DNA of 64,000 nt from contig NZ_CP117812.1 in NCBI RefSeq assembly GCF_028728065.1, positions 1,798,001 through 1,862,000 on the forward strand, given 5' to 3'. Positions 18,140 through 25,737 of this stretch are shown here, piece after piece (position 1 is the first letter of the stretch; each line of letters opens with the position of its first letter). The stretch comes from Lentisphaera profundi. Lineage in GTDB: Bacteria; Verrucomicrobiota; Lentisphaeria; Lentisphaerales; Lentisphaeraceae. The notes under the pieces are model-generated. The model ran no database searches. It saw only the letters and a list, made by a program, of their open reading frames with translations, and was not told the origin of the DNA. The position numbers and the translations under genes were made by a program.

Positions 18140-19249
18140 ATGAAATTATTTTTACTTCTCAGCCTTAGTTTCACCCAACTCATCTTCGCTGATCAAACCC
18201 TATCAGCATCTAGCAACACCTATAGTATTAGAGGTGCTAACTATAGCCGATTGATAGATCAAGGCATGGAATTTAGACGTTTTCCGCTAGAATTTCAAAA
18301 ACTGAACTCTCGAGAATTAGGTTTTAACATAAAAAAAGCCGAAACAACTTCAGGCGCCAGTATTTTATTCACATCAAATAGTGCAAAAATCAGCATTAGC
18401 TTCACCATCCCCGAAGAAAGTGAAAACCGCGGATCTGACTTCGCCCTTTACATCAATGGACAAGCGAAAAGACTCTACAGTTTCAAAAAAACTGAGTCCA
18501 TACAAATTAAAATGGCTAATCCCTTTCCTGGAGATGAAACCAGTTATGAACTCGTGCTCCCAAGCTTTTCTAACCCTATTCTAGAGCGCTTTACTATTGA
18601 TGACAAATCTTATTTAAGAGCAGATAAATCAAAACAACTAAAGAAATATCTAGCGATAGGTGATTCTATCTCACATGGCGTGGGACAAGATTCAAAATCA
18701 TATAAAACCTACCCCTTTATCCTATCTAAAAAGTTAAATCTACAAATCTATAACCTTGCAGTTGGAGGAGGAAAAATATCACCTGCCGTCGCCGAATGCT
18801 TAAGTGACTTTAAAAATGTTAAACTCATCACGATACTCATAGGCTATAACGATTTAAACTTCCAAGGAAAGTCCGTCAATCAATATATCGAGCAATACGA
18901 TGCTTTCATTCAAAAAACACGGACGGCTCAACCCACAGCCAAAATATTTTGTATTAGCTTACTCTTCACAAAAAACACTGCATCACCAAAGACAAAAATC
19001 ACTCCTGACGAATACCGCATTGCCTTGGAACAGTTCATCAATCAAAAACGACAAGAAGGCGATAAAAACATTCATTTCATTGCCGGAGATAGCATCACAT
19101 CCGAAAAAAATCTCCGCCCTGAATCTTCTGACCCTGTACATTTAGGTATTGATGGTGCAGCAAAATTTGCTCGAGAATTAGAAAAAATTATTGCTCCATT
19201 TCTTAACATAACTACAAAAAACTTGCCTCAAGGCCGGAAATCCATCTAG
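18140..19249 (+). CDS. Secreted SGNH/GDSL esterase, carbohydrate-esterase-like
   Basis: A signal peptide (MKLFLLLSLSFTQLIFA) is followed by a beta-sandwich region (about residues 20-165) and then an SGNH hydrolase domain. Blocks visible: GDSISHG with Ser176, NLAVGG, IGYND, and DPVHLG with Asp331 and His334. A beta-sandwich plus SGNH is the layout of CE2-type acetyl-xylan esterases, which remove acetyl groups from xylan or related sugars. It lies seven bases after a GH10 gene with an AGGA RBS, so a role in deacylating the same polymer is likely. Exact ester specificity cannot be read from sequence. Confidence 0.8.
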   Translation: MKLFLLLSLSFTQLIFADQTLSASSNTYSIRGANYSRLIDQGMEFRRFPLEFQKLNSRELGFNIKKAETTSGASILFTSNSAKISISFTIPEESENRGSDFALYINGQAKRLYSFKKTESIQIKMANPFPGDETSYELVLPSFSNPILERFTIDDKSYLRADKSKQLKKYLAIGDSISHGVGQDSKSYKTYPFILSKKLNLQIYNLAVGGGKISPAVAECLSDFKNVKLITILIGYNDLNFQGKSVNQYIEQYDAFIQKTRTAQPTAKIFCISLLFTKNTASPKTKITPDEYRIALEQFINQKRQEGDKNIHFIAGDSITSEKNLRPESSDPVHLGIDGAAKFARELEKIIAPFLNITTKNLPQGRKSI

Positions 19250-19339
19250 ATTTTACACTCAGTATATAAGGCTCCTTGATGCTTAGGAACTCAGCTCTAT
19301 AGTAGGCGTAATTTCTAAATTTTACGTAGGTATACAATT

Positions 19340-20452
19340 ATGGCTGGCAATTCATTTGGACAAGCTTTTAGAGTCACCACCGCTGGAGAGTCTCACGGCA
19401 AAGGTAATGTAGTGATCATTGACGGTTGCCCTCCAGGCATAGAATTCTCTGAGCAAGATATCCAACCTGATCTCGATCGTAGAAAACCAGGTCAAAGTGC
19501 GGTAACTACCCAACGTAAAGAATCTGATACGGCAACTATCCTTTCTGGTGTATTTGAAGGTCAAACTACTGGGACAAGTATTGCTATTTTCGTACCCAAC
19601 GAAGACCAACGAAGTCGTGATTACTCTAAAATATTTGATAAATATCGCCCTGGCCACGCTGACTACACCTTTGATAAAAAATATGGCTTACGCGATTACC
19701 GCGGAGGCGGACGATCTTCTGCTCGCGAAACGATTAGCCGTGTAGCGGCCGGTGCCCTAGCCAAGAAAATCATTGGCCAATATGGCATCAATACTCTCGC
19801 TTATGTAAAACAAGTAGGTCACATCAGTGCGGACATCCAAGACCCTGCTCAAATCACGCTCGAACAAGTTGAAGCCAATATTGTTCGTTGTCCCGATGCA
19901 AATGCAGCAGAGAAAATGATCACTTTAATTAAAGAAGTCCGCAAGGACCAAGATTCTATTGGTGGCTTATCTGAAATGGTCATTACTGGTGTCCCTGCTG
20001 GTCTCGGCGAACCTGTATTTGATAAACTGAAAGCTGATCTAGCCAAAGCCATCATGTCGATCCCCGCTGTAACTGCCTTTGAATATGGCGCAGGGTTTGC
20101 TGTTGTGGGAATGCGCGGTTCGGAGCATAATGATTTATTTGAACCAAGCGAAAATGGGGTTCATACCTGTACGAATAATCACGGTGGCATGTTAGGTGGC
20201 ATCTCTAGTGGTGAAACCATTATTATGCGTGCTGCTGTAAAACCAACATCCTCACTATCACGCACACAAAAATCCGTCAATCAAAAAGGTGAGGCCGTCG
20301 ATATCTCTACTGGTGGCCGCCACGACCCTTGCTTGCTTCCACGTTTTGCTCCAATTGCAGAATCAATGTGTGCCATTGTTATTGCGGATCATCTGCTAAG
20401 ATGGCGAGCGCAATGCCCTACTCAAGCAGGAAACATTGGAGATTTCTCCTAA
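19340..20452 (+). CDS. aroC: Chorismate synthase
   Basis: The last step of the shikimate pathway, converting EPSP to chorismate with reduced FMN. Typical motifs are all present: GQAFRVTTAGESHG at the start, the RRKPGQS-type segment, YRGGGRSSARETISRVAAGALAKK, and GGISSGETI later. At 370 residues the length is normal. The gene stop is one base before the gmhB ATG. The second shikimate gene in the window (aroK, 28 kb) is in another operon. Confidence 0.97.
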   Translation: MAGNSFGQAFRVTTAGESHGKGNVVIIDGCPPGIEFSEQDIQPDLDRRKPGQSAVTTQRKESDTATILSGVFEGQTTGTSIAIFVPNEDQRSRDYSKIFDKYRPGHADYTFDKKYGLRDYRGGGRSSARETISRVAAGALAKKIIGQYGINTLAYVKQVGHISADIQDPAQITLEQVEANIVRCPDANAAEKMITLIKEVRKDQDSIGGLSEMVITGVPAGLGEPVFDKLKADLAKAIMSIPAVTAFEYGAGFAVVGMRGSEHNDLFEPSENGVHTCTNNHGGMLGGISSGETIIMRAAVKPTSSLSRTQKSVNQKGEAVDISTGGRHDPCLLPRFAPIAESMCAIVIADHLLRWRAQCPTQAGNIGDFS

Positions 20453-20453
20453 A

Positions 20454-20948
20454 ATGAAGACCATTTTTATTGACCGCGATGGTTGCGTCAATGTTCGTTT
20501 AGTCGGTAATTGGGTAATGACTTGGGATGATTTCGAATTCATGCCAGGTGCTATAGAAGGAATTGCACTCCTCAAAAAAGCTGGCTACCGCTTAATCTTA
20601 GTCACCAACCAACGTTGCATAAACTTAGGGAAATTTTCCCTGGACGGCTTAAATAACTTACATTCACAAATGCAAGATGAGCTAAAAAGCGAAGGTGGAT
20701 TTTTCGACAAAATCTATCACTGTCCTCACGATAGACACGAAAATTGCGGATGTCGCAAACCCCAAGCGGGGATGCTTTTGCAAGCAGCAAAGGACTTTGA
20801 TGACATTGACTTAAGAAACAGCATAATGTTGGGTGACCAAGAGAGTGATCGCTTAGCTGCAAAAGCCGCCGAAGTTGGATGCTTCTATCAAATTTCACAT
20901 AATCAGACAATTGCGGACGCCGCAAAAATCATACTATCTTCTAAATAA
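20454..20948 (+). CDS. gmhB: D-glycero-D-manno-heptose 1,7-bisphosphate 7-phosphatase (GmhB-type)
   Basis: A HAD-superfamily phosphatase of 164 residues. Motif I is DRDG (Asp7, Asp9), motif II VTNQ, motif III KPQAGM, motif IV LGDQESD. The CPHDRHENCGC loop between motifs is the structural zinc site of GmhB. The enzyme acts in ADP-heptose synthesis for lipopolysaccharide. The start is ATG 20454, one base after the aroC stop; an earlier ATG (20436) lies inside aroC. No other heptose-pathway gene is in the window, and related histidinol-phosphatases share the fold, so the substrate is slightly uncertain. Confidence 0.85.
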   Translation: MKTIFIDRDGCVNVRLVGNWVMTWDDFEFMPGAIEGIALLKKAGYRLILVTNQRCINLGKFSLDGLNNLHSQMQDELKSEGGFFDKIYHCPHDRHENCGCRKPQAGMLLQAAKDFDDIDLRNSIMLGDQESDRLAAKAAEVGCFYQISHNQTIADAAKIILSSK

Positions 20949-21025
20949 GCTTATTTGTCATACCGGATTAAGCCTTTATACTTGTTGCTTCTAAATAAAC
21001 TCACGGGCTGACTCACACTATAATT

Positions 21026-21838
21026 ATGCTAGCAAACTTTTACATCTCAGGCTTTTTTCGCCTTAATGATCAGCTGGCTTTTGCCCGTGTATCTGATGAC
21101 GTCTTGGGACGCCCTCAAGTTAAATTCTGGGTCTGGGGAGTGAGCCCTTGGCACGACGAAGCCAACCCTAGAAAACTACAAGTCTCCGATTCTACACACT
21201 GGAGCCTTGAACCCTGCTTAAGCTTGATTTTAGATGTGAATAAAGGCATAGAACTCTACGCCGTTGTTGGCAGTGATTATGATCAAATAGAATCTTGGAG
21301 CTCTACTGAGCTTTCAGACATCTACGCCGAATGGGGCTATACAGGCTATGAAGAGATCTATGAAAAATACCAAAGTGATCCTGCTACTATTCTAGATATT
21401 TTAACTTTTTTATTAAATCCAGTTATTCGTTTAAGACAAATTACTGATTTAAATGATCTTGATCCTAAAAGTATGCAACTCATGGAGCATCGAAAAGCCG
21501 CGAAGGCCATGCACAAATCCCAAACGCTAAGTGACGATGTTAAACAACTTGGCTTTTTTGAATTTTTCCCCCATGAAAGAAACGATTTCGAATCTTTCCC
21601 TCTAGAGCATAAAAAACTACAAAAGAAGTATTGCGAAGGAAAAATGCATCTAGTCAGTAAATTCCCCTATGTCTACATCACTTATCGCGAGGGCGCCTTC
21701 GATGTCCCCGAACCCGTTTTCGTCTACAGAAAACGCGGCAAATGGTTTTTACATAACTTAGAAGGCATGGAAGAAATTTCCGGCCCCTTCTCTAGCAGAA
21801 AATCTGCTAAAGAAGCTATCATCAGCTACCAGGCCTAG
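21026..21838 (+). CDS. Hypothetical protein of 270 residues
   Basis: I recognise no family. The protein is soluble, acidic and rich in Trp and Tyr, with no signal peptide and no transmembrane segment. A middle part with many Asp/Glu (about residues 70-160) and a basic C-terminal region (FVYRKRGKWFLHNLEG) can be seen. It sits after the aroC-gmhB unit and converges with rph, overlapping its stop by four bases. Normal codon use and the open frame argue that it is real. Confidence 0.65.
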   Translation: MLANFYISGFFRLNDQLAFARVSDDVLGRPQVKFWVWGVSPWHDEANPRKLQVSDSTHWSLEPCLSLILDVNKGIELYAVVGSDYDQIESWSSTELSDIYAEWGYTGYEEIYEKYQSDPATILDILTFLLNPVIRLRQITDLNDLDPKSMQLMEHRKAAKAMHKSQTLSDDVKQLGFFEFFPHERNDFESFPLEHKKLQKKYCEGKMHLVSKFPYVYITYREGAFDVPEPVFVYRKRGKWFLHNLEGMEEISGPFSSRKSAKEAIISYQA

Positions 21839-22551
21839 AGAAAGAATTCCGGATAAATTTTTGCGAGTTCAGCACTAATTTCACTCGTACCCTTTTCTCC
21901 GGCATCAAGCAAGGCGTTCAATTCTGCTCGACTAAACACAGCTTCTTCCCCTGTCCCTTGAACCTCGACAAAATCACCACTTGCCGTCATAATTACATTC
22001 ATATCAACATCAGCAGCTGAATCTTCTTTATAACATAAATCTAACATTACTTCACCACCAACAACGCCGACACTAATAGCTGCGAGTGGTTTCTTTATAA
22101 CTCCTTCAATACTATGCCCTTGCTCTTCCATCTTTTTCAAAGCCACCATCAAAGCTAGCATTGCACCATTAATAGAAGCACATCTTGTACCTCCATCTGC
22201 ATTGAGTACATCGCAATCTATTTGGATCGTCCGATCACCTAATTTATCCAAATCGACAGCTGCACGCAGAGTCCTACCTATGAGTCGTTGGATTTCTGAC
22301 GAGCGCCCGCCAACTGCACTTTCTCTCTTGGATCTCGTATGAGTTGCTCCCGGAAGCATGCGATACTCGGCCGTCAACCAACCTCCTGAACCAGAACGTT
22401 TCCATGATGGCAAACCTTCTTTTATATTCACTGTACAAATAACCTCGGTAAGACCGCAGGCCGAAAGAGCTGATCCCAGGGAATTCTTTACAAATCCACG
22501 CTCGAAGCGAATCTCTCTTAGTTGCTCGTTTTGACGTCCATCTACTCTCAT
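21835..22551 (-). CDS. rph: Ribonuclease PH
   Basis: A 3'-5' phosphorolytic exoribonuclease that trims tRNA 3' ends. Motifs: MRVDGRQNEQLREI, SWKRSGSGGWLTAEYRMLPGATHTR, RLIGRTLRAAVDL, CDVLNADGGTRCASINGA. The length of 238 residues is normal. The RBS AAGGA lies 8 bases before ATG 22551. It converges with the hypothetical gene upstream in the map (4-bp overlap) and is divergent from a lipoprotein gene. Confidence 0.97.
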   Translation of the reverse strand: MRVDGRQNEQLREIRFERGFVKNSLGSALSACGLTEVICTVNIKEGLPSWKRSGSGGWLTAEYRMLPGATHTRSKRESAVGGRSSEIQRLIGRTLRAAVDLDKLGDRTIQIDCDVLNADGGTRCASINGAMLALMVALKKMEEQGHSIEGVIKKPLAAISVGVVGGEVMLDLCYKEDSAADVDMNVIMTASGDFVEVQGTGEEAVFSRAELNALLDAGEKGTSEISAELAKIYPEFFL

Positions 22552-22656
22552 TTTAGCATTCCTTTTAAGTTGACTTTTAGTTCCCTCAAGGTAAGTTGTT
22601 TGATAAATAAAAAAACGTGAAACTCCAAATTTCTTTCATTGATTAAAACACCCCTT

Positions 22657-23640
22657 ATGAGCACAAAACTACACGCCTTTTTCTTCTGCCTCATCCTGCT
22701 GAGCCTCCTATCTTGTAAGCGGGAGCAAAAAAGCACCACAGATTATTCTGAAACCATTCAGGATTATAGTGAGCTACTCAATCATCTTGAGCAAAACAAA
22801 ACCGAAAAGCTTAAATCCAAACTCGAACAAATGAACGTGGAGGAAAAATTCCATCTTCAAAAACTCTTAAAGAGTCATGGTGAAGCCGACATCCTCCACC
22901 AGTGCAATCAACTCCTTCAAAATAAAGAATTTGATCAGGCCCGAATTCTTATTACAGAACACACCAAACAGTATGGCGTCTCAAAATCTCTCGCAGATGC
23001 ATCTAGAACTTTAACTGCACTAGAAAAAATCCACCAACTAAAAGCACAACTGCAAACTAAAGATAGTTTAGCCCTGACTCTCAAGCAAGTGAATCAAATC
23101 GAAAATGAAATGCTGCTAACTTTCCCGAAAAACTCGGACCTTAAAACAAAAAAAATGAAACGATGGTTTTATCTGCAAAAGAAAAAGCTTACTCAAAAAG
23201 CCAATGAACAATTAGCTCGCCTCCGAATGATTAGCCTATTACAAATTGATCAGTCCAATGCCATCCTAGACTTTGACAGCAAAAGTGGTGCTGAAATCTA
23301 CTATCATCAGCTCACTAGAAATCAACAATTAAATAATAAAGAAAAACAATTAGCTGATAGTGTCATTACCCTAAAGAGTAATCTAAAAACAGCACCCGCC
23401 TCCATAAGCGATTTGATCCTCCATCTCTACTGGAAGGCATCTCAACAAAGCCCTGCAGAGACGATTATACAACTCAAGCATTTACAAGAAGCTTCACCCC
23501 TAGATGATTCCCTCAAAAACAGAATCATCCAAGCTTCCTTAAAAGCTCACAACATTAAACCCGAAGAACTGGAAGGCCCACCCCTACTTAACCTTCCGAC
23601 ACTCATGCACCTTATACTCAAATCTGAACAACAGGACTAA
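22657..23640 (+). CDS. Lipoprotein of unknown function, helical
   Basis: A lipoprotein signal with lipobox LLSC (about residue 20) is followed by about 300 residues of mostly helical, Gln/Lys/Leu-rich sequence with regular spacing, like a TPR or other helical solenoid. I recognise no family. I use ATG 22657; a TTG at 22639 would add six residues. The stop is two bases before the next gene (fabG), so it is the first gene of a three-gene operon with the reductase and a TraB-like lipoprotein. Confidence 0.7.
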   Translation: MSTKLHAFFFCLILLSLLSCKREQKSTTDYSETIQDYSELLNHLEQNKTEKLKSKLEQMNVEEKFHLQKLLKSHGEADILHQCNQLLQNKEFDQARILITEHTKQYGVSKSLADASRTLTALEKIHQLKAQLQTKDSLALTLKQVNQIENEMLLTFPKNSDLKTKKMKRWFYLQKKKLTQKANEQLARLRMISLLQIDQSNAILDFDSKSGAEIYYHQLTRNQQLNNKEKQLADSVITLKSNLKTAPASISDLILHLYWKASQQSPAETIIQLKHLQEASPLDDSLKNRIIQASLKAHNIKPEELEGPPLLNLPTLMHLILKSEQQD

Positions 23641-23642
23641 AT

Positions 23643-24374
23643 ATGCAATTTAATGATCAGAATATCATTGTCACTGGTGGTACCCGCGGTATTGGCAAAG
23701 CCATAGCCAAAAACTTCCTCGAACTAGGCGCCACAGTCCTCGTCACTTATAGTGGAAATAAAGCAGCTGCACTTGAGTTCATAGCCGAAAACGATGAGTA
23801 TAAAGACAGAATTTTCATCGATTGTTTCAACGTAGCTGACGCATCCGCTTGTGAAGACTTTTTTACTCGCCTTCCTTTTGAAAAAGTCCACGTTCTTGTA
23901 AACAACGCGGGAATTCGCAAAGACAATATTGTCGCTATGATGCCGAACGAGGACTGGCAACAGGTCCTAGATATAAACCTTACAGGAACTTTCAATATGT
24001 GTAAGGCCGCCGTCATGAAAATGTCACGCCAACGCTATGGCCGTATTATTAACATCACCTCACCATGCTCACATTTCGGTTTTGCGGGCCAAGCTAATTA
24101 CGCTGCCTCAAAAGCAGGCCAAATCGGACTTAGTCGCTCTCTTTCCAAAGAAGTGGCCAAAAGAAAAATCACGGTTAACTGCGTCTCACCAGGTTTCATT
24201 GGAACTGATCTCATCTCAGATTTACCTGAAAAATTAGTCGATGAATACAAGCAGCAAATCCCAATGAAACGCTTTGGCACCGTCAATGAAGTGGCCAATT
24301 GCGTAAGCTTCCTTGCTTCAGAACAAGCCAGCTATGTAACGGGTACAGTTTTAGAAGTGAGCGGTGGCCTATAA
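23643..24374 (+). CDS. fabG: 3-oxoacyl-ACP reductase-type SDR (FabG-like)
   Basis: A short-chain dehydrogenase with NADP-binding TGGTRGIGKA (residues ~11-20), NNAGI, and the catalytic set Ser140, Tyr153 and Lys157 (Y-A-A-S-K). The ending TGTVLEVSGGL resembles FabG's V-D-G-G tail. FabG reduces 3-oxoacyl-ACP in fatty-acid synthesis. This copy is not beside fabD, fabF or acpP, but lies between two lipoprotein genes, so it may be a specialised FabG or another SDR. I give the symbol on fold and motif grounds only. The next gene overlaps its 3' end. Confidence 0.8.
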   Translation: MQFNDQNIIVTGGTRGIGKAIAKNFLELGATVLVTYSGNKAAALEFIAENDEYKDRIFIDCFNVADASACEDFFTRLPFEKVHVLVNNAGIRKDNIVAMMPNEDWQQVLDINLTGTFNMCKAAVMKMSRQRYGRIINITSPCSHFGFAGQANYAASKAGQIGLSRSLSKEVAKRKITVNCVSPGFIGTDLISDLPEKLVDEYKQQIPMKRFGTVNEVANCVSFLASEQASYVTGTVLEVSGGL

Positions 24375-25539
24375 CATAAGACATCAGCTTCAGTCTTTAG
24401 CATTTTTGAGCGTAGTCCTATGGCTATGCTCATCATGCCAGAACGATTCGACCATCTACGCAGCGACACTGCGTGACATCCCCGAAAAAAACTACATTTA
24501 CGCTCTAGGGAAAAAAGGTGAACCGGAGGCCATTTCATGCAAGCTATCACGCTTCACCCATTCCAAATCGGGTAAATCAGTCTCTGTCTTAGGCATGATT
24601 CACATGGCAGACGGATCCTTCTACAATCAAATTCATCACCTCACCTTTGAACATGATATCACCTTAACTGAGGGAGTTCGAGGCAAAGCAAGCATTTCAC
24701 CTCACCATTTTCTTGTTCAATACATAAGTGCCTATTTTTCGCGCATCAATTACTACAATCGCCTCGTACCACAAAATTTATTCCTCCAACCTGGAGGCTT
24801 AGAACGCAATGCAGATGTAAGCCTACAAGAGTTCTCCAAAGAGGGAGGCTTTTTTACCTCGTTTTTACAGCTTATCTCCCTGCCCTTTATCATAATTGGC
24901 GGCGAAGTTAATAACCTCGCTTTATACAGTAAATATCAACTTAGTGGTGCAGGCTTATCAAAAAAATTTCAACTTAAAGAAATTAGCAATAATCGCAAGC
25001 TACTCTTTGGAAACATGCGCTCAGTAGATGAAACTGACCACGCGATTCTCCCTGGAATCATCTCAAGCAGAAATCAAAAATTATTTACTGTGATGAATGA
25101 AGAACTCAAGAAAGATCAAATCCAATCAGTCCTCATCCCATGGGGAGCAGCTCACTCTCCCGATATTGAACGCGAATTAATAAGCCAAGGCTTCATAAAA
25201 AACGCTCCTGATCAATGGCTTCGTGCTATCAACTTTCATCCCAGTCAAAGTTCTGAAGCCTCACAATTTTACATCCCCTTAATCGCCTACATATATAATG
25301 ACCCCTTAGCATATGAATACTCTTTCCTATTCGGCACCATCAAAGGCTCCAAGAAGCGGTCATCAACTTCCTCTTCTTTATTATGGAGCTTACTCTATGA
25401 TAAATCTTCCAGCAACCAGCACTATTACTTTTCCATTTTACCTCGTTTATTTGACCATCCTGTATTATTTGATTATTCCCGCACACAGTCAAAAAAACAA
25501 ATACGAGCCTTATTTTTCATAAAATTCTGCTGGGAATAA
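24364..25539 (+). CDS. TraB/GumN-like lipoprotein (putative metalloprotease fold)
   Basis: An N-terminal hydrophobic stretch ends at a lipobox-like CSSC (about residue 25). The rest carries the scattered TraB/GumN/PrgY signature: V-L-G-M-I-H-M, then LTEGV, then an Arg-containing RSVDETDHAIL, then GAAHSPDIERELISQGF. Members of this superfamily include putative metalloproteases and the Tiki protease; bacterial members are mostly uncharacterised. The start is GTG 24364, overlapping the fabG end by 11 bases; no ATG fits. The C-terminal 130 residues (aromatic-rich) do not match what I know of the family. Confidence 0.65.
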   Translation: MAYNIRHQLQSLAFLSVVLWLCSSCQNDSTIYAATLRDIPEKNYIYALGKKGEPEAISCKLSRFTHSKSGKSVSVLGMIHMADGSFYNQIHHLTFEHDITLTEGVRGKASISPHHFLVQYISAYFSRINYYNRLVPQNLFLQPGGLERNADVSLQEFSKEGGFFTSFLQLISLPFIIIGGEVNNLALYSKYQLSGAGLSKKFQLKEISNNRKLLFGNMRSVDETDHAILPGIISSRNQKLFTVMNEELKKDQIQSVLIPWGAAHSPDIERELISQGFIKNAPDQWLRAINFHPSQSSEASQFYIPLIAYIYNDPLAYEYSFLFGTIKGSKKRSSTSSSLLWSLLYDKSSSNQHYYFSILPRLFDHPVLFDYSRTQSKKQIRALFFIKFCWE

Positions 25540-25691
25540 ATAAATACATACACACTTGTATATCTAATTAAAGTCTTGATTAAGCATAAAAAACTCACCA
25601 ATCACAGTTTTTACTGTTAATAAATCAAGAAATCTAAAGTTTTCTAAGGCATAAGGGCCTAGCCTGTTCTTTTTTCTAATGAAAGAAATGC

Positions 25692-25697
25692 TATAAT
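25692..25697 (+). promoter_or_regulatory. Perfect -10 box (TATAAT) ahead of ptsP
   Basis: TATAAT at 25692-25697 lies 40 bases upstream of the ptsP start, in a 198-base gap. No good -35 box is visible at 17-base spacing, so the promoter call is tentative. Confidence 0.4.
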
Positions 25698-25737
25698 TAG
25701 CCTAGAAAAATCAAATTAATTAAACAAGAGTGACCAA

